Of a DNA stretch of 64,000 nt, positions 47,363-56,055 are shown piece after piece. The notes below the pieces were generated by a model. The model had not been told where the DNA came from, ran no database searches, and saw only the letters and a list, made by a program, of their open reading frames with translations. The DNA lies in assembly GCA_012032555.1 (NCBI GenBank), contig JAAUSR010000005.1, forward strand, positions 52,741 to 116,740, written 5' to 3'. The stretch comes from Thioploca sp. (GTDB lineage: Bacteria > Pseudomonadota > Gammaproteobacteria > Beggiatoales > Beggiatoaceae). Position 1 is the first letter of the stretch; the number at the start of each line of letters is the position of its first letter. The position numbers were made by a program, and so were the translations under genes.

Positions 47363-49171
47363 ATGTGTGGTATCAATGCCATTTTTGCTTATCATGCCGA
47401 TGCACCCCGAGTCGATGAAAAAGAACTTATCCAAATACGAGATGCTATGAAAGTACGTGGACCGGATGGTGCTGGCGTTTGGTTTAATGCGGATAAACGG
47501 GTTGGCTTGGGGCATAGAAGATTAGCCATTATTGATATTGCCGGTGGTATTCAACCCATGAGGTTAAATGACACTCAGCTAGGTCAATTAACAAATCAAC
47601 CGGTCATTTGCTTTAACGGCGAAATTTATAATTACCGCGAATTACGCGATGAATTAATAGCTGAAGGTCATCAATTTAAAACGACCTCTGATACGGAAGT
47701 ATTACTTCATCTTTATGAGCGTGATGGTCCTAATCTGGTACAACGTTTACGGGGAATGTTTGCTTTTGCATTATGGGATCCCCAGCGCCAAGGATTACTA
47801 TTAGCACGGGACCATTTTGGGATTAAGCCACTGTATTACGCTGATAATGGTAAAACCTTGTACGTTGCTAGCCAAGTGAAAGCACTACTTCAAATTCGTC
47901 ATGCCCTGGATACGGAACTCCAAGCGGCTGGTCATGTTGGTTTTTTTCTATGCGGTTATGTTCCTGATCCTTATACGCTCTATCGTGGTATTCATGCTTT
48001 GCCAGCGGGTTCAACTTTATGGATAGACCAACACGGTAATCGAAAGCAGAATTGCTTTTTTAATTTGACTGAAGAACTGGCTACCATTTCAGAATCAACT
48101 ACCCCTATAAAAGCTTGGCAAGAGCAATTACGTACTGCTTTAATTAATAGTGTCACTCAACATTTAATTGCTGATGTGCCAGTAGGTATTTTTCTTTCTG
48201 CCGGCTTAGATTCAACGACTATAGCAGCGCTTATCCAAGAAACCGGGCAAATAGAACTGAATAGTGTTACTTTAGGATTTGAGGAATATCGTGGTAAATT
48301 GGAAGATGAAACGATACTAGCAGAACAGGTGGCTCAGCAGTTACATACCTCTCACCAAACGCGTTGGATCAAAGCACACGATTTTAGATCGCACTATCAA
48401 AACTTGCTTACCGCAATGGATCAACCTTCAGTTGATGGTGTTAATACTTATTTTGTAGCTAAGATAGCAGCAGAGACTGGACTTAAGGTAGCGCTCTCCG
48501 GGTTAGGTGGCGACGAATTGTTAGGTGGTTATCCCAGTTTTAGACAAATTCCACGTTTAGTAGGTACTTTAGCACCATTTCGTATTATTCCTCGACTGGG
48601 GCGAGGGTTTCGTATCATAACTGCTCAAGCAGTTGCCCGTTTCACTTCACCTAAATATGCTGGGCTTTTAGAATATGGCACTCAATATGGTGATGCTTAC
48701 TTGCTCCGTCGTGGGTTATTTATGCCTTGGGAATTGCCTAAGATACTCGATCCGGATTTAGTTAAAGCCGGTTGGCAAACTTGGCAACCAACCATACAAT
48801 TTGCTAAAACGATTGAAGGATTAACAACTTCTCGGCAGAAAATAGCCGCATTAGAATTGTCCTGGTATATGCGTAATCAGTTATTACGCGATGCTGATTG
48901 GGCTGGTATGGCACATTCATTAGAAATTCGCACACCGTTAGTTGATGTCCAACTTTTTCGCACACTAGCCCCACTATTAGCCCTTTTCCCACCACCTACT
49001 AAACAAGATTTAGCAAATGTACCACACACCACTTTACCTCAAGCAGTACTAGAACGCGCTAAAACTGGTTTCTCCGTACCGATTCGGCATTGGATATTTC
49101 CAAATACACAGCCTGGGGAAAGCGGTTTACGGGGCTATGCCAAACTAGTTTATAACGATATCAATAGTTAA
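47363..49171 (+). CDS. asnB: Asparagine synthase (glutamine-hydrolysing)
   Basis: The 602-residue enzyme has N-terminal class II glutaminase with nucleophile Cys2 (MCGINAIFAYHA) and NGEIYNYRELRDEL. The synthetase domain has the ATP PP-loop SAGLDST (279-285) and SGLGGDELLGGYPSF. Members beside exopolysaccharide genes often amidate sugars or act as amidotransferases for glycans in place of making free asparagine, and the divergent glycan operon supports such a role here. The C-terminus is complete but on the short side for the family. It ends about 55 bases before a bidirectional terminator. Confidence 0.9.
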   Translation: MCGINAIFAYHADAPRVDEKELIQIRDAMKVRGPDGAGVWFNADKRVGLGHRRLAIIDIAGGIQPMRLNDTQLGQLTNQPVICFNGEIYNYRELRDELIAEGHQFKTTSDTEVLLHLYERDGPNLVQRLRGMFAFALWDPQRQGLLLARDHFGIKPLYYADNGKTLYVASQVKALLQIRHALDTELQAAGHVGFFLCGYVPDPYTLYRGIHALPAGSTLWIDQHGNRKQNCFFNLTEELATISESTTPIKAWQEQLRTALINSVTQHLIADVPVGIFLSAGLDSTTIAALIQETGQIELNSVTLGFEEYRGKLEDETILAEQVAQQLHTSHQTRWIKAHDFRSHYQNLLTAMDQPSVDGVNTYFVAKIAAETGLKVALSGLGGDELLGGYPSFRQIPRLVGTLAPFRIIPRLGRGFRIITAQAVARFTSPKYAGLLEYGTQYGDAYLLRRGLFMPWELPKILDPDLVKAGWQTWQPTIQFAKTIEGLTTSRQKIAALELSWYMRNQLLRDADWAGMAHSLEIRTPLVDVQLFRTLAPLLALFPPPTKQDLANVPHTTLPQAVLERAKTGFSVPIRHWIFPNTQPGESGLRGYAKLVYNDINS

Positions 49172-49225
49172 GTGAACAATTCATCACGTGTTCGACCCAA
49201 ATAGGAAGTTGACACACATAGAAAT

Positions 49226-49270
49226 AAAAAGTAAGTCAGACGTACTGCACTTAAGTCTGCCTTACTTTCT
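49226..49270. terminator. Bidirectional terminator between asnB and the WD40-TIR gene
   Basis: The arms AAAGTAAGTCAGAC and GTCTGCCTTACTTT pair over 14 positions with one central mismatch. An A-rich flank lies on the left and T-rich sequence on the right. It lies between two convergent genes. Confidence 0.65.
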
Positions 49271-49402
49271 TGGCTAAACGGGCTGATTGCGAATTCTAAA
49301 TTGATGGGTGACTGGGTTTTACCAATGATAGCAGCCAAGAATACCGTTTAACTCTTGATTCACATTAAAGTGACTCGACACAGGTAGTGATATTGGCATA
49401 AG

Positions 49403-52400
49403 TTAATAACAATACCGCTGGGCTTCGGTACGTAATTCGTCACGTAAATCTCGTACCGCTGGATCCCGAAAATCAATCCGATATAAAGTTAAAATCAGTT
49501 CAAACAAGCGAACAAAATAAAAATTCTCCTCACGGAAATCACCATAAGCTCGTCCACGTAATAATGGCGGCAAGGAAGTCTTATCATCACCAGCTAACAA
49601 CAAGGGTAAAACTGTACTTTTTTCCTCTTCGGTTCTAATTAAGCGTTGCGTAATTAAATCAACTTCCGCAGCAACGACACTACCGGTAGCAGACACTCTA
49701 TTAAGATACTTCTCCTTAAACAGCGGCGTTCCGATCACCACAATAAAATTCGCTGATTCGATGTGGCTAATAAAACGGGATACGCTAGAACCCAATGAGG
49801 AATTATCCCAGTCATCTAAAATCACTTCAATGCCGGCATTAAGAATATCCACAGCCAGTTTTTTTACCCAACGTTCATGTTCGGGAACACCCCAAGCATA
49901 ACTGATAAAACAACGTGGGGCAGGTTGTTGTGGCAAACGATCTCGTAAATAACTTTTCACCCAAACTAAAGCTTTAGCAAACCGCGTGCGTCCATGAGCA
50001 GACGATTGTTCCCGTTCTAAAATCTCTCTTTGGGTATCATTGAGTAACAATTCCGGTTCCAACTGAGATAAATTAATCTTACCACCACATTCGCCACAGA
50101 ACATAAAAGTTTTATTGCTATTAAGACGTTTAGTGATTTCACTGCGTTCTTGTTGATAACCACAAATGGTACAAATGATCGGTGCATAATAAGTCACCGC
50201 GACTTCACGCCCACGTAGGAAACGTTCTAAAAGATTTTTAAATAAGACTTGGGTTGCCAAAGAAGTTTGCTGACTGTGGTAGAGAATTAATTCTAATTGA
50301 CCTTCCTGTTCTTCAACTTTGCGGATACCACATAATTGTCCTGGAGCAACTTCATACTGCGCTTGATTTTGCCATTGTTGAATTCGCATAAAGGTATTGG
50401 TATAACCCAGTAGCACAACTAATGCTGAATAGATATTTTCAATGGCACCGGTGATGGTATAAGACCTATCTTCCAAGAAGGGTTCTTGAATGGTGAGAGG
50501 ACGCTTTTGGTTAATTAACCCTGGAAATACCAAAAAGATTTGATCATCAATGGTTTCACGAAAACAAATGGTATGTTCTAAAAATAAAACTAAAGCCGCA
50601 TCCAATAAAATTTGTCGGTCGGCTGGGCGCAGTGAAACTAACTCGGGTAAATTATAATCGCCTTGCAATACGCGTGCTTCCTCTAAGGCACCCAACCCTT
50701 TGTTATTACGTCGTGCCTCTAAAACTAAGGAAGCGGCTAAATTAGCCAGTAAATCGGGTACCAGTAAAATAACCGCTTCTCCCGATGAGCAACGTAAGAT
50801 ACTGACATAACCGTGATGAGAAAGATGTTGTAAAGCCGTCATTAGTTCAGCATCGCTAAATTGCCAAGCCGGGTCAGTATTAACTAACTGAGTACGAAGT
50901 GCGGTTGGTGTTAAAATGACTTCACAATTCGTTCGGGCTTCTTTGAGTCGCAAAACTAATTCTTTAATCCGCCGAAAGGTTAATGTGGTGATAGTAGCTG
51001 TCATTTCATCCCAACGCAGTGCTCGTTGAATTCGCTCAGTTAAGGTAGTCAAACCTTCGCCAATTAAAGCACTGGTGATCACATAACCATGGGTTATCTC
51101 TTGATGTTGACAAAACTGTTCTAACTCCTCGGCAGTCAGGGTTGGTGTTCCCCGATCACTACGCGCAGCAATTAAAATGGTTTGGCTGGTCTTATTTTTA
51201 TGGCGAAGCTGTTTTAACCAATATTCTACGCCCTTGAAAGGATGTTGCGGGTGAGTGGGATCAAATAAAATCAAAGCTAAATCGACATCATCTAAAAATA
51301 GCGCATGAACTAAGCGATAATCCGGTTGTCCTGCTAAATCCCATAATACCGCTTCACATTCAGTTCCATCGGTTCGAGTTCCACCTAACGCTTCAATAAT
51401 CCAAAATTGTTGCCCATGTGTTGAAGCCTGTTCTTGGAAGTAACCATGAGTTAAACGCCAACCCAAACCGGTTTTACCTACGCCACTGTCACCGACCAAG
51501 GCAATCTTAGCCGTAGTATAGTGAACTATCGGTGTTAATTGGGGTATTTCGGCAAAAGAGACCGGATCTGATGACGTTGGAGACGAAATAGGCAGTTGCC
51601 AAAGTTTTTTTAACCAATGAGATAAACGATTAGTCGCACAATGAGGTTGTGGCTGATTAGCTAACAATTGGACTATATCAAGTTGCCATAACCGAATCGA
51701 TCGATCGCGGTTACCCAGCGTTGCCAATAGTGGTTGCGAAGGATGAAAAGCTAACCCACCTAACCAAAGTTGTGCTTCCGTGGTTTCTTCCAGCACCGCT
51801 AGCGGTGCAGTTGCATCACCACGCCATAAGCGTACCGTGTTATCATCACTTTTAGATGCTAACACTTGACCGTCATAAGAAAAAGCTAACTTATAAACCA
51901 CATCGGTATGACCTTCTAATATTCGTAGCGGTCGTCCATTCTGAATATCCCAAAGCTGAATAGTCTTATCACTCGCTGCTGAGACTAACACCGGTTGATG
52001 AGGTGAGAAGGCGATGCTAAATACCATTCCCAGATGTCCCTTCAAACGACCTTGCCTGACACCGGTATCGGGTTGCCATAAGTGAATAAATTTATCATCA
52101 CCACCAGAAGCTAATAAATCGCCGGTTGAAGAAAAAGCCACACTATTGACACTTTGAGCATGTCCACTTAAGGTATGACGTGCTTGCCAATGTTGGGTAT
52201 CCCATAAGATAATCATCCCATCATCTGCCCCAGAAGCGAGGATCGTTCCCGTTGGGGACCAAGCGAGCGTATTGACATTGCGCATATGATTGTTAAGTAC
52301 CTGTTCTAACCGACCGGCGATGTTCCATATTTGAATAGTTTTATCGGTACATCCCACTGCCAGTCGAGCACTATCTGGAGAAAACTGAATAACGCGTGGA

Positions 52401-52591
52401 TAAGTGGCGGCGATCGGTAGACGTTGTAATAAATTACCGGTTGTCACGTCCCAAAGTAAAACAAAGCCATCAAAAGAAGCCGAGGCGAATAATTTCGCAT
52501 CCGGTGAAAATTCGATACAGTTAATTGTTTCAGAATGGTTCTCTAATTGGTGAATTAGGCGAAAGCCAAAGGGAAGGTTATCCTTCATCAT
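49403..52591 (-). CDS. WD40-Ras-like GTPase-zinc ribbon-SEFIR/TIR protein (1062 residues)
   Basis: Domain order: seven WD40 repeats (about 16-310, for example LSGHAQSVNSVAFSSTGDLL), one complete propeller. Next is a Ras/Roc-like GTPase (about 360-530) with P-loop GDSGVGKT (367-374) and G3 motif WDLAGQPDYR. A helical or winged-helix region (about 540-780) contains LTPTALRTQLVNTDPAWQ. A zinc ribbon has C807, C810, C832 and C835. A C-terminal SEFIR/TIR-type domain (about 891-1030) has PRCFISYAWG, GIEVILDDWD and SANFIVVIGTPLFKEKYL. The design suggests a sensor (WD40), a switch (GTPase) and a candidate effector (SEFIR/TIR), as in bacterial conflict or cell-death proteins. Glutamate or other NADase residues were not confirmed. 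It is monocistronic, with GAGAG upstream. Confidence 0.88.
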   Translation of the reverse strand: MMKDNLPFGFRLIHQLENHSETINCIEFSPDAKLFASASFDGFVLLWDVTTGNLLQRLPIAATYPRVIQFSPDSARLAVGCTDKTIQIWNIAGRLEQVLNNHMRNVNTLAWSPTGTILASGADDGMIILWDTQHWQARHTLSGHAQSVNSVAFSSTGDLLASGGDDKFIHLWQPDTGVRQGRLKGHLGMVFSIAFSPHQPVLVSAASDKTIQLWDIQNGRPLRILEGHTDVVYKLAFSYDGQVLASKSDDNTVRLWRGDATAPLAVLEETTEAQLWLGGLAFHPSQPLLATLGNRDRSIRLWQLDIVQLLANQPQPHCATNRLSHWLKKLWQLPISSPTSSDPVSFAEIPQLTPIVHYTTAKIALVGDSGVGKTGLGWRLTHGYFQEQASTHGQQFWIIEALGGTRTDGTECEAVLWDLAGQPDYRLVHALFLDDVDLALILFDPTHPQHPFKGVEYWLKQLRHKNKTSQTILIAARSDRGTPTLTAEELEQFCQHQEITHGYVITSALIGEGLTTLTERIQRALRWDEMTATITTLTFRRIKELVLRLKEARTNCEVILTPTALRTQLVNTDPAWQFSDAELMTALQHLSHHGYVSILRCSSGEAVILLVPDLLANLAASLVLEARRNNKGLGALEEARVLQGDYNLPELVSLRPADRQILLDAALVLFLEHTICFRETIDDQIFLVFPGLINQKRPLTIQEPFLEDRSYTITGAIENIYSALVVLLGYTNTFMRIQQWQNQAQYEVAPGQLCGIRKVEEQEGQLELILYHSQQTSLATQVLFKNLLERFLRGREVAVTYYAPIICTICGYQQERSEITKRLNSNKTFMFCGECGGKINLSQLEPELLLNDTQREILEREQSSAHGRTRFAKALVWVKSYLRDRLPQQPAPRCFISYAWGVPEHERWVKKLAVDILNAGIEVILDDWDNSSLGSSVSRFISHIESANFIVVIGTPLFKEKYLNRVSATGSVVAAEVDLITQRLIRTEEEKSTVLPLLLAGDDKTSLPPLLRGRAYGDFREENFYFVRLFELILTLYRIDFRDPAVRDLRDELRTEAQRYCY

Positions 52592-53017
52592 GGAAAACTC
52601 TCTTTCAATCAGTGGACAGACTGGTCATACTGTCTGAGTGGATTAATTTATTATCATCTCAACTGACATCGTGAGTCAAGTTCTGGTAGGGTGGGCATTG
52701 CCCACCCTACAAAATTCTAAACTGCGGTTTAAATAACATTTTGGTGATACTGCGCACCCACCCATCTCCTAAGTTACCCTTAATTATCCCTTTCGATAAT
52801 AAATTCACCCCCAATTAGAATTAATCTTCTGATTGGCTCGTTACCAAGTTCTACTTGGTAATGCTGGTATGCTAAGTTCTGCTTGGCGACCCCAACTTAT
52901 GGAGCAGCGCTTCTTTGGCAGACATGACCAAGCCGATCTGGGTAGCGAGCGATCCGGAGCGAAATGGTGGGCAACGCTTCGCTTGTTCCCACCCTACTTG
53001 GCTTGGCTTGAATAGTG
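52592..53017. repeat. Repeat-filled gap: inverse copy of the composite repeat plus a degenerate element
   Basis: The palindrome GTAGGGTGGGC/GCCCACCCTAC is at 52686-52710. It is followed by the 26-base arm at 52712-52737, the exact complement of 14662-14687. From 52835 to 53000 the DNA is richer in G and C and carries fragments such as CCAAGTTCTACTTGG. It ends in a degenerate palindrome (GGTGGGCAACGC and a TTCCCACCCTAC arm, 52966-52997). A reading frame across this part is a by-product of the repeats. Confidence 0.75.
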
Positions 53018-55147
53018 TTAACTTGTTAATTTTCTGTAGATATCAGATACTTTTAAAGGTAATTTGCGGACTTCATCAATGACAATGTAGTTAACGACAC
53101 CATACATATGTGGTAAGTAATCTTTTGCTTCAGTATCTAGGGTAATACAAAAGGGATGGATACCATCGCGTTTAGCTTCAATCAGGGCTTGACGTGTGTC
53201 TTCAATTCCATAGGTACCACGGTAATGATCACCATAATCATCTGGTTTACCATCGGAAAGGGTTATTAATAATTTTATGCGAGCATCAACTTGGTTGAGT
53301 AATTGACTGAGATGCCGAATCGCTACCCCCATACGGGTATAATCTTGTGGGGTGATGCCGCTAATGCGTTGTTGTACTAAATTGGTGTATGATTCATTAA
53401 ACTGCTTGACACGATAAATTTCACATCGCTTGCGGGTCATTCCAGAAAAACCGTAAATGGCATAGCGATCTCCCAAAGTTTCTAATGCTTCACACAAGAG
53501 GACTAAAGCTTCTCGTTCGGCGTCGTTAATCCAACCTTTGGTCGAACCGCTCATATCTACCATTAACATAACGGCGATGTTGCGCTCATCTTTTTGCATT
53601 TTAACAAATAGGCGGTTAGTCATTTCTAAACCATGTTTAGCATCGGCATAAGCAGTTACCAAGGCTTCTAAATCAATATTCTCTCCATTGGGTTGGGCTT
53701 TTAATAATTTATCTTCCCCTCGTAAGGCTTCAAAGGTACGACGTAAGTGTTTAACTAATCCCCGGTGACGTTGCAAAGTCTGGGTAACAAAACTTTCAGG
53801 TTGAGGATAAACATCCTTTTCGCGAAGAACACACCAATTTTTTCGATAGTGTTTACGATGATAATCCCACTCATTATAGAGAAAAGCCCCTTCTTCATGG
53901 TAAACGCCTTGCCAAACCGTTTCTGGATCACGTTCTGGTTTTTGTTCCGGGCGAATTTTATAGCCACCATCCCCAGCCGCAACCAAGTATTCCTCTGGAA
54001 TCATACCGATATCTTGAATGATAGAATCCATTAAACTTTTTACCTTATCTGGTGGCACAATCGGTTGACCATCTAAATGTAGTTCAAATTGAAAACCATC
54101 GGATAGTAATGTATTAGGCACGGGCGTTATTGCAAAACGCGAAGTTATTTCGGTCATATTGGGGCGGTTTTCAAAAGATTCTTGAGCAAAATGCACTAAG
54201 GCTATGCGAAAAGCTTCTTTTTCTCGTGCCAACCGCAATGCCATGACTTCTTCAACACGTTCTGGCATCAATATTCCCTGATAACACAAAAAATAAGGCG
54301 TATGAGTCGTATAAATTTGCGATAAGCAATCATAACTGTTTTGTACTGTTGCGCTGGCTTTAGATAATTGTTTGGCAAGCGGTTGCCAAGTTGGTGGGAT
54401 AGGGACTTCGCCATGTTGGCGAAGTAGTTGGTTCATATCTCGATACAAACCGGGTAATTCTCGTGCAATACAGGCATCTAAACGCAATCTTTCTAGGGTA
54501 TGAAATAATTGACATGCTAATTCGGGTTGAGGAAAATGTTGAATCGCTTTATTTAGACTTAGGCGCCAAGTACCAAAGCGGGTTTGTGCCCACAAATGAG
54601 CCGCCATTGCTTTATACAAGAGGAAATTTTCGCTTCGAGTAGCAAAATGGTTCAATAAAGCCGGTAAAAATAGCGTTTCGGTATCGGTGTATATCTCCGA
54701 ACTCACTGCTAATTTAAGATGTCGTCCACTCAGCCCAGTAATAAAAGTTTCTAAAACTCGCTCTATTTCAGCTAATGCTAAGCCGGTGGTTTTGCGTGTT
54801 TGAGAGAAGCCTTCTACTTGTTGCAAAATGGTTATGGCGGAATGCAAGCCGTTTTTATCGTAGATATCCATGGCATGAAGAATCCATGCTTCAATACCAT
54901 CATTATCCATAAGATTCATTGCGGGTACCGCATGACTAGCAAATTGGTAAGCCATTTCAGCACTGCCACTGCGAGCAATTGCTTCCACCCAGTGTAGAAC
55001 AAATTCTTGTTGTGGTCGCGCGCATTTAGCCAGCATTTGAGCTATGCCGGCCGCTGTTCGTCGAGAAGACAAAACGGATACCAGAAATTCATCCAGATAT
55101 TCTTCCATTTGGTCAGCAGTGAGAGCTTGTCGTGGTGGAATTAGCAT
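53018..55147 (-). CDS. NorD/CbbO-like VWA domain protein
   Basis: The 709-residue protein has a long helical N-terminal region and a C-terminal VWA domain (about 520-709). Its metal-ion-dependent adhesion site is DMSGS (D531, S533, S535), and GINPQDYTRM-like and LITLSDGKPDDYGDHY motifs follow. NorD and CbbO proteins act with AAA+ partners (NorQ/CbbQ) as activators, remodelling nitric oxide reductase or Rubisco. No AAA+ gene, nor or cbb gene is adjacent, so it is an orphan here. In sulfur-oxidising, carbon-fixing bacteria a Rubisco-activase role is plausible but unproven. A TAACTGA-type repeat lies about 65 bases upstream of the ATG. Confidence 0.85.
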   Translation of the reverse strand: MLIPPRQALTADQMEEYLDEFLVSVLSSRRTAAGIAQMLAKCARPQQEFVLHWVEAIARSGSAEMAYQFASHAVPAMNLMDNDGIEAWILHAMDIYDKNGLHSAITILQQVEGFSQTRKTTGLALAEIERVLETFITGLSGRHLKLAVSSEIYTDTETLFLPALLNHFATRSENFLLYKAMAAHLWAQTRFGTWRLSLNKAIQHFPQPELACQLFHTLERLRLDACIARELPGLYRDMNQLLRQHGEVPIPPTWQPLAKQLSKASATVQNSYDCLSQIYTTHTPYFLCYQGILMPERVEEVMALRLAREKEAFRIALVHFAQESFENRPNMTEITSRFAITPVPNTLLSDGFQFELHLDGQPIVPPDKVKSLMDSIIQDIGMIPEEYLVAAGDGGYKIRPEQKPERDPETVWQGVYHEEGAFLYNEWDYHRKHYRKNWCVLREKDVYPQPESFVTQTLQRHRGLVKHLRRTFEALRGEDKLLKAQPNGENIDLEALVTAYADAKHGLEMTNRLFVKMQKDERNIAVMLMVDMSGSTKGWINDAEREALVLLCEALETLGDRYAIYGFSGMTRKRCEIYRVKQFNESYTNLVQQRISGITPQDYTRMGVAIRHLSQLLNQVDARIKLLITLSDGKPDDYGDHYRGTYGIEDTRQALIEAKRDGIHPFCITLDTEAKDYLPHMYGVVNYIVIDEVRKLPLKVSDIYRKLTS

Positions 55148-55210
55148 GATAATCTTTTACTCAAGCAAATTTTTCCTATCCAGAAAAGTTGAAAAAATTG
55201 ATATATGATA

Positions 55211-55227
55211 TCAGTTATCAGTTATCA
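55211..55227 (-). repeat. TAACTGA direct repeat upstream of the VWA gene
   Basis: On the minus strand this reads TGATAACTGATAACTGA, two perfect TAACTGA heptamers plus a partial one. It lies in the 209-base divergent region, 64 bases from the VWA start. A single related copy (ACTGATAACTCA) lies at about 55328-55339, upstream of the gene at 55357. Confidence 0.75.
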
Positions 55228-55356
55228 ATGAATAATCAGACTTAATAGAGTAGTTTATTTTTTAATATGGCTAAGCTATGCTGAAAATTTATACTCCGGT
55301 AACTAGTTGAGTATAAGTTGCTACCATGACTGATAACTCATAAAGGAGACTATATT

Positions 55357-56043
55357 ATGAAACTTAATATTAATAAATTAGCGTTTGGCTCAATTTTATT
55401 CTTGGTAATCTCTGCACAAGCAGCAGAGGAAAAGAACAAATACCAATGTTGGACTAACGAAGATGGTGTGACTGAATGTGGCAATTATGTTCCGCCAGAA
55501 TATTCTCAAGGTGGGTTTAAAATCTTTAATGATCAAGGCGTACAACTTAAAGAAATTAATCGTGCGCCAACGCCGGAAGAAGTGGCCGCATTAGAAAAGA
55601 AAAAGGAAGAAGAACGGAAACGCCAAGAGCAAATGAAAAAAGATCGGGCTTTATTGGCATTGTTTGGTACTGAACGTGATATTGAACTGGCTCGAACCGC
55701 TATGTTGAATACCATTGATGGACAAATCAATGGTATTGAAACGGTTCTTGAAGGTTATAAGGCTAACTTAGTTGATTTAGAAAAGAGTTACGAGCAAAGT
55801 AAAAATAATTCTTCGGTTTCAGAAACCCAACTTCAGGCCATTCAAACGAATATTGATAATGCCAAAAAGCGTATTCAGGATACAGAAGACACTTTGCGAA
55901 AGAAAAAAGAGGAACGTAACAAAGTGGAAGAGGAATATGATATTTATACGCAAAGATTTCGGGATATTATGAAACGAAGGGGGGGAGTACATAAGAAAGA
56001 AAATGATGATCAAGATGATCAAGAAGAAGATGATGATGAATAG
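55357..56043 (+). CDS. Exported coiled-coil protein with an N-terminal DUF4124-like segment
   Basis: The 228-residue protein has a signal peptide (LAFGSILFLVISAQAAEEKN). A short DUF4124-like segment follows, with YQCWTNEDGVTECGNYVPPE and its two cysteines. A charged coiled coil of about 150 residues contains EEERKRQEQMKKDRALLALF and TEDTLRKKKEERNKVEEEYD. The end is very acidic (NDDQDDQEEDDDE). AAAGGAG precedes the start. It is probably periplasmic and structural; no enzyme motif is visible. It converges on mnmE with only 12 bases between stops. Confidence 0.75.
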   Translation: MKLNINKLAFGSILFLVISAQAAEEKNKYQCWTNEDGVTECGNYVPPEYSQGGFKIFNDQGVQLKEINRAPTPEEVAALEKKKEEERKRQEQMKKDRALLALFGTERDIELARTAMLNTIDGQINGIETVLEGYKANLVDLEKSYEQSKNNSSVSETQLQAIQTNIDNAKKRIQDTEDTLRKKKEERNKVEEEYDIYTQRFRDIMKRRGGVHKKENDDQDDQEEDDDE

Positions 56044-56055
56044 TATATAATAACT

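Noticed and set aside
52833..53015. 60-residue reading frame with an apparent ATG-less start
   Set aside because: It lies across degenerate palindromic repeats and ends at the same gap; similar frames occur wherever this repeat type is present.
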